Source: Synura sp. LO234KE
Taxonomy: Eukaryota; Sar; Synurophyceae; Synurales; Mallomonadaceae
Length of the DNA: 11,184 bases
Reading direction: 5' to 3'
Assembly: GCA_015143735.1 (NCBI GenBank)
Contig: VKHC01000236.1
Location: 1 to 11,184, forward strand
A program made the position numbers and the translations under genes. The notes below the pieces were generated by a model that saw nothing but the letters and a program-made list of their open reading frames with translations, made no database searches and was not told the origin of the DNA. Below, in pieces: positions 1-7,831 of the stretch. The first letter of the stretch is position 1. Each line of letters begins with the position of its first letter.

Positions 1-161
1 CCCTCGCGCATGCGGCTTTCTCCCCCTGCCTCTACTCGGTCACAGGACTTGCCATTTGGTACGTAGGGGATAGTTATTGACTTAGTGGTGTAATGGTGCC
101 GTCTAGACTCCACGTCTGGCTTATATTCCTTTTATGTCTCTAATAAATAACTACTGGATTT
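1..161 (+). repeat. Interspersed repeat R, copy 1
   Basis: This stretch aligns with the reverse complement of 5549-5713 over its whole length, at roughly 88% identity by hand count, with one 3-base gap. Shared landmarks are CTACTCGGTC, CCATTTGGTAC, TAGTGGTGTAATGGTGC, GTCTAGACTCC and CTAATAAATAACTACTGGA. A more degenerate copy lies at 10247-10550 in the same orientation. The copy begins at the window edge, so its true left end is unknown. The AATAAA-like tail would suit a solo LTR or a non-autonomous element. No coding capacity, terminal inverted repeat or target-site duplication could be shown. Confidence 0.85.
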
Positions 162-1062
162 CCATCAAATGCGGTGCGAATTCACTGTAGTACGTGTGCA
201 AGTATAGGCTCAAAGAGCATTTCCTCTGTCCTCTCCATCAGGCCCTCAGAGAGTAGCTACTCCACTCCCTGAGACTATGGAGAATTCAGGGGAAGGAGCT
301 CAACTTCACAGATGGACGTGTCTGCCCCAATCAAGAGGAGATCAATCACCAGCAAAAATGTGCACAGTCTAGGTGTGGCCCGTCCGCCTGAACTCCCTGA
401 GCCTCAGAATATTTGCTTCTAGAATTGGTGGTTAGGTAGTCCCGTTCTTTTATTTGAGTCTGACGAGATTGAGCGATTGCTGGTGATATCCTGATGTCCT
501 TGTTCTGCACTCAGGGTGCTATGATAATAGAGGGTCGGAGGAGAAGCCGCTGATTGAAGTCGACTGGCATCATCATTTCATATAACGAGGAAATATAGCT
601 AAGCTTGCGTGCATCTGGCAAAGATGTTCAGATGGTGCCCCACAACTAAACAGCGTAAAAAAAAGACAAAGGATTGGGTAGCAGAGAAGGCTTGACGCTG
701 ATTTTTTGTGCATGCACCCTATGACACAATTTAACGAACATACGAAATTCTATGTACCTCCTATAGAATAAACTAGTTCTGTGACGATTGGTTTGTATAT
801 ATTTTGTTTACGCAATTATATCAACTCCGGGGGTATATAAAGATATAATAAAAGCACCGAGAAAAACTTTCTCGGTTGTCTTTTGGTACATAACTCTGTC
901 CCTGGAATGATTTGACTGCTAACGTTCGCTTGCCTCCTGTGTATTCACTCATTCTAGCAAATATGAAAGTATAAGACTGCTATTTGAGACTATTCATCGT
1001 TATAAAATCCAGCTTGAAAACGCAGGTTGGGAAAGATTTTTGTAAATGTTTACGCGAATCTC
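162..1062. other. Gene-poor stretch, no supported gene
   Basis: I see no convincing gene here. A short plus-strand frame runs from an ATG at 312 to a stop at 420 (36 codons, starting MDVSAPIKRRS). It might be the remnant of an element's first exon, but it has no recognisable domain. A perfect 8-base-pair hairpin with a 3-base loop lies at 857-875 (CCGAGAAA / TTTCTCGG). From about 700 onward the DNA is AT-rich with many stops in all frames. Confidence 0.5.
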
Positions 1063-1461
1063 CTAGTCTCTAGCTTGGTTATTCTCTACGGTAGTATTCT
1101 GACATTCGTCGACTGTATTCTCAGTCTCACCATCACTAGCCATACCATCTACAACTAAATCCCTGTAAGCCATGCGATTTTCCACAATTTGTCCACCTTT
1201 TAATTCCACCGATATCCGTTACGACTAAGATTTCATCAGCGATCACAATTTGAGCTCAAGTTATGCATATTTAAATTTTCTTATCACTAAATGTTCTGTT
1301 TTTGTATAAAAATTTACGCGACTCAATACTCGATATATTTGCATCTTCCCGGCACTCAAAAAACTCAATATCTTTTAGGCGGCTGTCGCTCTGAATTTCT
1401 AAACGTTGGAATTTTAAGAAACATCGCCTCACGGAATTTAATAAATAACTTTTGCTTACGC
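1063..1461 (-). other. Open minus-strand frames, possible further exons or decayed coding DNA
   Basis: Two minus-strand frames without start codons remain open here. One ends at the TAA at 1271-1273 and reads back to about 1466; it is charged (for example DSRLKDIEFFECRED). The other runs from about 1218 to a TAG at 1063-1065, about 50 codons, and is acidic (for example MASDGETENTVDE). Both lie directly downstream of the candidate gene at 1462-1701 on the same strand and could be its later exons. The join from that gene needs either a very short 38-base intron (1464-1427) or a weak donor, so the link is not established. The alternative is chance openness in AT-rich DNA. Confidence 0.25.
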
Positions 1462-1701
1462 CTACTTAAGTGGCAACCTCGTAGTATAAATTAAATCTCC
1501 CGCTAATTTCCTCTGAACTCTCTCATTAATTCTCTCCTATAATATATTATATTTGGATAAAAACGAGCACAACGTACATGATCATGCACCAGTTTATACC
1601 ATCTCGTCTTTATCCGCTGCTATCATGTGGTCTATGTCGTCCAATTTTCTCATAGAATCAGCAATTTCTGTAAAAGCACAACTTATCTTCTTAGAAGCCA
1701 T
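1462..1701 (-). CDS. Candidate small two-exon gene, unknown coiled-coil-like protein
   Basis: I do not recognise this protein. An ATG at 1701-1699 opens a 34-codon exon (1701-1600). A 63-base intron (1599-1537, GTATAA..ATAG) leads in phase 0 to a second exon (1536-1462) that ends at TAG, giving a 58-residue product. The sequence is polar and charged with heptad-like hydrophobics (FTEIADSMRKLDDIDHM, then ERINERVQRKL), consistent with a helical coiled coil. The supports are the clean GT..AG intron of typical length, the matching phase and the TATAAATA about 130 bases upstream. The TAG could itself lie in an intron (donor GTAGGC), in which case the gene continues into 1063-1461. It could also be a decayed fragment. 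No function is proposed. Confidence 0.35.
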
Positions 1702-1755
1702 AATAATTATCTGAACTCAATTCGCTCTTTGCTTTATTAAACCACGATTGTCATA

Positions 1756-2090
1756 CTATTTTTGGTCACTCTACTAAATATTTTAGTTGTGTGACTGTAA
1801 ACAGAGTGGTAAAATGACGGTAAATGATATTCTATTTATAGATCCGTAATGCGTTAGATGCGCTCTTGACAGTCACGGAGTACGCCCTTGAGGCGCGTAC
1901 ATTATAACCATTTACGTAGGTGGCTGATGTCTTGACCATGCCGCCTGATTTTTACAACATTTCCTGGATTTTCTGTTAGGTATATTTACGGCCGCTCTTG
2001 ACAGTCATTCTAATTATAATTTTCTATTTTCGGTCACTCTTGCTGACTATGGTTCCATAAAAAAATATTCTTTTTACGGATGGTCACTCT
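1756..2090 (-). promoter_or_regulatory. Cluster of repeated short motifs with a TATA-like box upstream of the 1701 gene
   Basis: On the minus strand a TATAAATA lies at 1840-1833. Around it are repeated short words. CTATTTTYGGTCACTCT occurs at 1756-1772 and 2024-2040, and its core GGTCACTCT again at 2082-2090. CGCTCTTGACAGTCA occurs perfectly at 1861-1875 and 1993-2007. All words contain a GTCA/TGAC core, and no frame runs through them. This is the arrangement expected of an upstream regulatory region for the small minus-strand gene at 1701, but the role is inferred from position and repetition only. Confidence 0.35.
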
Positions 2091-2536
2091 ATACCGTAAC
2101 TCCAACTTAAGATTCTTTTTCCGGTGCTCAATTGTTTCTTTTCTTATTGTCAATTACAGTATTTAGTCACCGTTATAGACCCGACCTTATGATTGATAAA
2201 TGCATATCTTAAGTCCCGCTAGACCATGAATCCTCTAATTTTGAGTGTCCTGTCAGGGTAATCTATAGATTTTTTCTTAAGAGCCACTTGTTGAGAAAGG
2301 AACTTGTTTAGAACGATGAGGACGCTAGAAACGAAATTCTAATACACAGCAAGTGCATGCAAACACTGCCATCCTGACACTCGGGAAATGATAACAGTTG
2401 GAGTCGGAGAAATGCAGAAGCAATAAAGCGACTATATCAAGTGCAAACGCGCAAAATCAGGTACTTAATTACAACGGCAGAACTGAATATTACGTTAGTG
2501 ACGTGACTGTATTCCCGATCCCGATTGGCCTCCCTG
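2091..2536. other. Intergenic, 3' flank of the Pch2 gene
   Basis: Nothing beyond the 3' flank of the minus-strand AAA+ gene was recognised. The left part is AT-rich with stops in all frames. The open plus-strand frame that begins near 2398 and runs to 2772 lies mostly opposite Pch2 exons and has no ATG start. Confidence 0.5.
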
Positions 2537-4487
2537 TCATGTGTGACACTGCTGCTCGAGCTGCTTCCCCTCGTCTCGATCCAACAAAACCGTGTTCAGT
2601 AGCGCATGAATATAGTCTAACATGGACACCTACGGTAAACAGAAACACGAATGACATTCGTTATTTGTCCAATTTGTTCCATTCTAGGAGGGACGAGCGG
2701 AAGCGCCAGAGAGAAATTAGCTGCTCTACCAGCTCACTTGAGTTCTTTGCAGGAAGTAAGCGTGCGCCTTGAGCGGTAACTTCCGCAGAGCCCTTCCAGA
2801 GTAACCCTGCTTGAAAAGTGAACTTGAGTCTCAAGGCAGGGACAAGGATATTTGGGGAGGCTGTGCCTTACTAATCTACCTTACCTCTGACAGTTCAGCC
2901 ACACGATACAGAGTCTGCTCGAGGGATTCACCACAGCTGCTCCCCCCGGATCGGCTAGAAGGGCACACAGCATAGACGGTGAAACCACACTCGTGCATCA
3001 GAACCGGCCGTTACGTCACTCGGTTCTCGCTGTCGGACCTCGGGGGCTCCACCAGCATATCCCGCTGTCCATCCAAAGTCACGTTGCCTTGGGCAGATAG
3101 GTGGTTGGCTATATCTCCCAGCGTTCCCCCAGAGCCTTTCTCCTTAATTATACCCCTACAACGCGTGAAGATCGAATGATTAAAGTATCGCATCACATGT
3201 TTTATGTTATTGGTTCGGTACTTACTTGGAAGACAGTTCTGTCAAACAAGATTTCAGTATTTGGTATCTAAAAGGATAAAAGATGGCAGTAGTAGAAACC
3301 AGAAGGAGAACATACAAGAGTAGGCTCACGACCTGGCACCAATTGGCGGCGGTCCGAGATAGATCCGCATGTCGACCCGGTCGAGGAAGGCCTATGGCGG
3401 CAAATAATATATACCACAGCGTGATTATGGCTTTCTCTTCAGATCGAGAGAGACTACAGCTTCAATGATTCATGAGAAAGAGTTGAGCCATAACCCACCG
3501 CGTCGATGTTAGTAACCATGTTGGAAGTGCAAAGGAGAAGGACGTTCGAGCGCCTTCGTAACGCGTCCAAGGACGTTAGAACGGCGTTGACGACTCTGTG
3601 AGGCCAACACAGTTCATCCATTAACATCTCTCAAGTGGAGATGTGTAAGAGGAGACGTAATACCTCACCGCATCGCTCGGCTCGCTGCTTTTGACAGAGG
3701 AGGCCCTCGCACTGACCATGCTCTCCACTTCATCGATTAGTACGCAAACAAAGCATTCTTGGTCCTCGGCAATCTCGCCAACGTGGTCAAATAATTTCAT
3801 TACCTTGAAAGATATTGGGATTTTAAAGTACGTGTTTCGCTAGCGCTCTACTGCGCTTACCAATTTCCCAGATTCAGAGAACCACTTGGAGAAAAGGGAG
3901 TGCGCGTTGATTTCTAGCAATACCCCGGATTTGAACTTCAGCATATTTCTTATGTATATTTTTTGTGCAAGCGACTTGCATATGGTAGTCTTTCCCGTCC
4001 CTGGCGGTCCATATAGGAGCACCATCCGATTCCATGAAATTAAATCCGAGTCTACGTTCGCCTCAGCAAAGGACATTGAGGTGCTGCAATACCCAAGAAG
4101 CCGTTTTTTAACACTTTCACCTGAAATAATTGAATTCCATAGGCCTGATAAAGCCTTATTCGGTAACTCCCATTGTTCGCATGCTGGTAAATCTTCCTCT
4201 CCTTCCAAAAAGTCTTTCTCCGGTTCCGACTCAAGCAATTGATACACATGTACTTGCAATTCAGCTTGCCAGAAAGACACCATCTTACCGGTTCCAATAT
4301 CACACACCGTTAAGCTTTCCAAATATTCGCTTAAATGATCTCTGCTAATTGTTAAAATACCGTCTTTAAACAGAGGACAAGAGCAACTCAAGTATTTATC
4401 GATCAATTTAATAAGATCAGATTTATCTACAAAGCATGTGCTTTTAACTACGGCTTCAACGTGGACAGGAACTTTTAATGTTTCCAT
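2537..4487 (-). CDS. pch2: Pch2/TRIP13 AAA+ ATPase, nine exons
   Basis: This encodes the hexameric AAA+ ATPase that remodels HORMA-domain proteins (Hop1/HORMAD, Mad2) in the nucleus, acting in meiotic prophase and the spindle checkpoint. Exons, read 5' to 3' on the minus strand: 4487-3861, 3803-3664, 3595-3499, 3391-3330, 3267-3226, 3155-3015, 2954-2885, 2806-2738 and 2629-2537. Joined in phase they give 446 residues ending at TGA (human TRIP13 has 432). Visible landmarks are Walker A GPPGTGKT (160-167), the family stretch HSLFSKWFSESGKL (196-209), Walker B VLIDE (230-234), EPSDAVR (250-256), sensor TSN (279-281), DRVD (292-295) and sensor-2 GYSGRALRKLP (394-404). The eight introns are 57-108 bases and all GT..AG. 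An in-frame stop precedes the ATG. A polar insert (about 324-385) precedes the sensor-2 helix, where fungal homologs vary. No disruption is seen. Family identity is near certain; the exact exon 6 end and the 108-base last intron are the least sure parts. Confidence 0.95.
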
Positions 4488-4560
4488 ATGTTAGTCAAGT
4501 CCCAACGAAGTGAGAAAACTTGCTGGAACTCGTGGTCCATAGCAATAGGCAAAACTTGAA
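4488..4560. promoter_or_regulatory. Shared 73-base divergent promoter region
   Basis: Only 73 bases separate the Pch2 start codon (minus strand) from the bL21m start codon (plus strand). Both untranslated leaders and at least part of both core promoters must overlap here or reach into the neighbouring first exons. No TATA box is evident. This points to a compact bidirectional promoter, inferred from spacing alone. Confidence 0.6.
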
Positions 4561-5270
4561 ATGTTTCATTCGCGATTGCCGATAAAATACTTTGCATATA
4601 TCTACGGAAGAAATCTGATTAGGCCTCTTTCTCTATTGGTATCGGTAACTTACTCGATGGGGTATTAGTCCATGTAACCTGTTTTTTCTGTAGCCGATCT
4701 ACTCAAAAGTCAGCCATCCCTATGATCTGAATGCTGGTGGCACAAACGATGAACCTGTGCCTTCTACTGATAGAAAATTTGCTATAGTAAAACTATCTGG
4801 GACTCAATATAAAGTGACTGAGGTGAATGTCCTTCGGCCAAAATCAATCAGTTAAATTCCATTATATTTTTCCTAATAAGCTCTTACAAATATGTGATTA
4901 GGATGATTTACTCATTGCCGACAGAATGGATGGAGATATTGGGGATGAGATTGTGCTAGAAGAGGTTTCTAGTACTTTTTCTCAGATTTACAATTTGAGC
5001 TGTATTTGCAGGTACTGTTGATTGGTTCAAAAGAATCAACCTTAATCGGCCGACCTCTAATACCTAGAGCTAAGGTAAGACCAATGATGTTGAAATTTAA
5101 GCAAAGTTCATGTCCATTTAATAAAGGTCATGGCTACCATTGAAGAGCATGTTAAAGACTTTAAAGTAATTGCTTTCAAAAAAAGAAGAAGGAAAAATTC
5201 AAAGAGAACAAAGGGCCATCGACGGCAACTGACAGTTCTAAGGATAGGGAATATAGTTTTCGACATTTGA
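4561..5270 (+). CDS. mrpl21: Mitochondrial large-subunit ribosomal protein bL21m, five exons
   Basis: This is a structural protein of the mitochondrial ribosome large subunit that binds rRNA near the outer surface. Exons: 4561-4644, 4694-4822, 4902-4964, 5012-5074 and 5127-5270, giving 160 residues ending at TGA. Introns are 49, 79, 47 and 52 bases. The first about 28 residues contain basic and hydroxyl residues and no acidic ones, as in a mitochondrial presequence. The bL21 core follows: [13 protein letters not shown] (57-69), [22 protein letters not shown] (about 76-97), and the basic RNA-binding tail [17 protein letters not shown] (130-146). All introns are phase 0 and the exons match bL21 end to end, so the structure is well supported. 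Uncertain details are the first donor (GTAACT at 4645 preferred over GTATCG at 4639) and the weak third donor GTTTCT. No exon exceeds 50 codons, so simple open-frame scanning misses this gene. It is head to head with Pch2. Confidence 0.93.
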
Positions 5271-5548
5271 ACTAATTGAATAATCTAATTTATAATACCT
5301 TCGGGAGTTAATGAAGAGCTCTCTAAACTATAATGCCTTACTTTCAGCTATCGTATCAGGCGAAAATCGTATACTTAATTGAAGGAAGGGATAGGAGGAA
5401 TTCTGAATATAAAAACCACCTGTGGAACCCCGAAGAATAGCGTGACCTTAATAGGAAGAACTCGCTCGTCCATATGTGCCAATAGGGGGCAAGCCCCGTG
5501 GCCGATGGGGGAGCTCCAGCTGATTGCATATGCTTGAGTTTCTAGCCG
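5271..5548. other. 3' flank of bL21m up to repeat R
   Basis: This short AT-rich 3' flank contains AATAATCTAATTTATAATA just after the stop, a plausible polyadenylation region. A G/C-rich segment follows near 5485-5515, with GGGGCAAGCCCC as a small palindrome. Bases 5528-5543 (TATGCTTGAGTTTCTA) recur exactly at about 7981-7997, in the upstream region of the unknown genes. No gene is seen. Confidence 0.5.
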
Positions 5549-5713
5549 AAAATCCAGTAGTTATTTATTAGAGAAATGAAAAGAATGTAAGTCGGAAGGG
5601 GAGTCTAGACTGCACCATTACACCACTAAATCAATAAGTATCCCCTATGTACCAAATGGTAAGTCCCGTGACGACCGAGTAGGGGCAGGGGGAAAATGCC
5701 GCATGCCCGAGGG
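5549..5713 (-). repeat. Interspersed repeat R, copy 2 (inverted relative to copy 1)
   Basis: The reverse complement of this segment matches bases 1-161 at roughly 88% identity by hand alignment, from CCCTCG.GCATGCGG through to CTACTGGATTT. With copy 1 it forms inverted repeats about 5.4 kb apart that bracket the possible small gene, Pch2 and bL21m. Similarity stops sharply after GGATTT on the inner side, which marks one end of the repeat unit. Confidence 0.88.
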
Positions 5714-6129
5714 CAGGGGAAATTCCTCCCCGGAGAGTTTCTTAATACGCTACAATGCCCCTACTAAAGCAAGGGGAATCTCCATCCATGCGGATGCATC
5801 TAGGGGCGGGGAGAGGAGAAATCATATGCTGAGCGAGGTGCGATATAGGGCTAGCTACAGGAGAAGCAACTCCGTAGAACACTCATCGCCGCAGGGAGGG
5901 AGAGACCGCGGCCGGTGAACCTTTGTCCCTCAGTGGATTCGGGAAACGTACGCAAGAAAGCGGGTTACGCCGATAGCCAGATTAGCGCTGTAGGCGGTAC
6001 TGGAGCGCCAGGGAGTGACCAGGACCTCCGTCGACTCGCACGCTCGCAGGACCAGAACTGGCGCAGTCTAAAGCTGGGGTCAGGATTGGGAGAGTCGGAA
6101 TAGGCGGCGCTGTTGCACACGGCGGAGTG
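5714..6129. other. GC-rich stretch without a recognised gene
   Basis: The base composition shifts to clearly GC-richer just right of repeat copy 2. Two short plus-strand frames exist: an ATG at 5703 with 71 codons, rich in R, S and G, and a frame without an ATG start at about 5915-6103. They show no domain and are not supported as genes. The stretch may be the downstream flank of the disrupted minus-strand gene at 6130-7262 or the inside of an unidentified element. Confidence 0.35.
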
Positions 6130-7262
6130 TCACGATAGCCTCCCCATGGCGATTCCGCCCTGTCTACAAGCTTTTAGGGTGGTGGAAGACGCTCCTCGTC
6201 CGGACGTATGAAGCGGGAATACAAGGCCAGCCAGGCGTCTTTCACAGGATAGGAGTTCGTTCCACAAGGAATTAATGAGCTCGTCCCACGGCACTTGACC
6301 ATAGGGCTCGAAAAGTCCCTCGAGACGATCAATTTGATCCAAGGTGGAACCGTGACTTGGGTCTGCCGCAATGCTTCGGAGTGCAGCAAGATAAACATCG
6401 TCGTGTTCTTAGAAGCCTGCCGTCGTGAAAGGCTGAAAGATTATCGGCAATACGTCGCTGCGGAGTGTATTAAGCAGTGACTTAGGGCAGACACGGACAT
6501 CGAGGCCGGAAAAATCTTCTTTCAGTTCAAATCTCGATGATGTGACCTTGAAGACAAAGCTGTAGAGCCAACCCCCTTCGACATATATGACCTTGGAGGA
6601 CGAATCCCGTTGGGTCTCAAATTGTTTCTCAAATTGTTGAGACAACCCCAGCGGTCCCAATCCGGAGATCTGCAAGACCTCCAAAATCTGTTCAATCAGT
6701 GTCTCCTGATGTGAGGAGATCCAAGATTTCCAGAGGGCCTTCTCGGAGAGATGACGCTGTCGGCAGTACACGCGCTAATTGTAATCGATGAGCTGAGAGC
6801 CGTCCAAAGAAGTGGAGCCTTCAGCTTTTTGGCCGCAAGAAATCGATTATGCTCGCGGACGGATGTCACGTGCTTGACATGTGCGACCTTATCCCAGAAG
6901 TAACCGTACCTAGCAGCCGCAGTGGCTCCCGCGATGATCGACTCACATAGTGTAGCCCAGTCCGGATGTTTATCCCATACCTCGCGGGTACGGGGACTTA
7001 TTTCCGCGTCGGGCTGGAAAACGTGACCAGTCGCGCGGGGGCAAACTGTCTTCTCGTGCGGCGCAAGAGGAAAGATACTATCCTGTTTCCCTTGGGGACA
7101 GAGAGGAAGCAAGGCTGCAGTTGGCGGACTACCTCTTCCCGTGTCGTCCTGCATGTGCAAACCCTGGTTCGAAGTTGTCGCTAGGACTTGCTGCAGGTAT
7201 TGCAGGAAAGCAGCTTTATCGGAGTATGCGGAGGTCAAGAAGAGTTCCGTGGGACCTTTCAT
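6130..7262 (-). pseudogene. Disrupted gene of an unknown family, copy A
   Basis: I do not recognise the family. On the minus strand an ATG at 7262 opens a 188-codon frame (to 6696). Its middle (TREVWDKHPDWATLCESI) is followed by VREHNRF and, 14 residues on, LLWTA. Coding character then passes to another frame, open from 6774 (KALWKSWISSHQETLIEQIL, later VIYVEGGWLYSFVFKV, then DVLPIIFQ). A TAA at 6411-6409 interrupts it, but the same frame continues at once (DDVYLAALRSIAA, LDQIDRLEGLF, VPWDELINSLWNELL) to a TGA near 6130. The same blocks recur in order on the plus strand at 9210-10050, which argues that this is genuine protein sequence. Introns could explain the frame change (for example GTGACA..TTAG around 6870-6775) and, less easily, the stop. 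I favour a recently disrupted gene but cannot exclude an intact multi-exon one. Confidence 0.55.
7157..7253 (-). repeat. Local duplication, unit B
   Basis: This segment, the 5' part of disrupted gene copy A, resembles 7326-7417 in the same orientation. Both run from a CCCAC.. start through GATAAAGCTGCTT / GACAACGCTGCTT to AACCAGGGTTTG / AACCAAGGTTTG on the minus strand. The encoded peptides align as YSDKAAF..QQVLATTSNQGL against HSDNAAC.. and, after a one-base shift, VLGTTLNQGL. This indicates a small tandem duplication or two related exons. Confidence 0.6.
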
Positions 7263-7325
7263 AGTCTTCGAGGATTCTTAAGGCAGCCCATTTACTGAAG
7301 AAACACCATTGTTATGGTAATTGAT

Positions 7326-7417
7326 CAAACCTTGGTTCAAAGTCGTACCAAGAACTCGTCGCAGAATTGCTGACAAGCAGCGTTGTCAGAATGACACAAG
7401 CGATGATTCTTGTGGGG
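7326..7417 (-). repeat. Local duplication, unit A
   Basis: This is the upstream partner of 7157-7253. Relative to that unit it lacks one base between the GCTGCTT and AACC landmarks. The one-base loss throws the 7337-7831 frame into a stop instead of continuing as TTLNQGL. Confidence 0.6.
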
Positions 7418-7831
7418 TGTTCTTTTTTGCTGTGGCACCAAACCTAAAGCAATTTGCAGCAGAAGTGGACGCCCCAGAAGCTCCCTAGAAGTTTTGGATA
7501 CTGAAAATCCAAAGATATTGTCTCGGTCAGGGTTGGGCTTGCTAATAGCATGAGATCCAGCCATGGGAAATACGATTTGATTTGTTGGCGCTCCGAAGCG
7601 AAACCAAGGCGCAGAATCAAGAGTGACACCAAATTTTGGATCTGAAATATTTGTTGAAAAAATAATATTTTGGTCTCTATCAGGATCCAGTTGGCTTGGA
7701 GCGGCAATCCTGGCCGTGGGTAATGCTTTGGGAGATTTTCCTTCATCTTTCTGAGGCTGAACTGAATTTTCTGAAATTCGGTGTTTGGGTTTGGTTTCGA
7801 GTTGAAGCATTCGATTTTTGAAGTTCTGCAT
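7337..7831 (-). CDS. Unknown protein with FG-containing segment, possibly the upstream part of the copy A gene
   Basis: This 164-codon minus-strand frame starts at the ATG at 7831 and ends at TGA at 7337. I do not recognise it. Its start is basic and polar (MQNFKNRMLQLETKPKHRIS). The centre has scattered FG dipeptides (PKFGV, RFGAP, IFGFS). It also has an internal near-repeat, PDRDQNIIFSTNIS against PDRDNIFGFSVSKTS. FG dipeptides recall FG-nucleoporin linkers, but three are too few to claim that. Its last about 30 residues correspond to the start of the gene at 7262, with a one-base deletion that truncates it. It may be the 5' exon of the same locus, or a separate decayed copy. A competing open frame on the same strand (7444-7875) is leucine- and isoleucine-rich, without motifs, and probably a shadow. 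Confidence 0.4.
   Translation of the reverse strand: MQNFKNRMLQLETKPKHRISENSVQPQKDEGKSPKALPTARIAAPSQLDPDRDQNIIFSTNISDPKFGVTLDSAPWFRFGAPTNQIVFPMAGSHAISKPNPDRDNIFGFSVSKTSRELLGRPLLLQIALGLVPQQKRTPHKNHRLCHSDNAACQQFCDEFLVRL

Noticed and set aside
70-120. TAGTGGTGTAATGGTGC in repeat R considered as a tRNA-derived A box
   Set aside because: No B box, acceptor stem or cloverleaf could be formed, so a tRNA or SINE origin is not supported.
857-875. Perfect 8-base-pair hairpin considered as an intrinsic terminator
   Set aside because: The window is eukaryotic, no T-tract follows, and no gene ends there.
1291-1494. 67-codon plus-strand frame
   Set aside because: It is AT-rich, has no motif, and lies opposite minus-strand frames with better coding character.
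2398-2772. 124-codon plus-strand open frame
   Set aside because: It starts at TTG and overlaps the last two Pch2 exons and an intron on the other strand; it has no domain.
3011-3196. Minus-strand 61-codon frame taken as a separate gene
   Set aside because: Most of it (3155-3015) is exon 6 of Pch2, flanked by matching splice sites; the ATG-containing part is intron.
3886-4242. 118-codon plus-strand open frame
   Set aside because: It lies opposite exon 1 of Pch2, whose minus-strand translation has clear AAA+ motifs; the plus frame is a shadow.
5703-5918. 71-codon R/S/G-rich plus-strand frame
   Set aside because: Its start overlaps the end of repeat R and the composition reflects GC richness; no domain or splice structure was seen.
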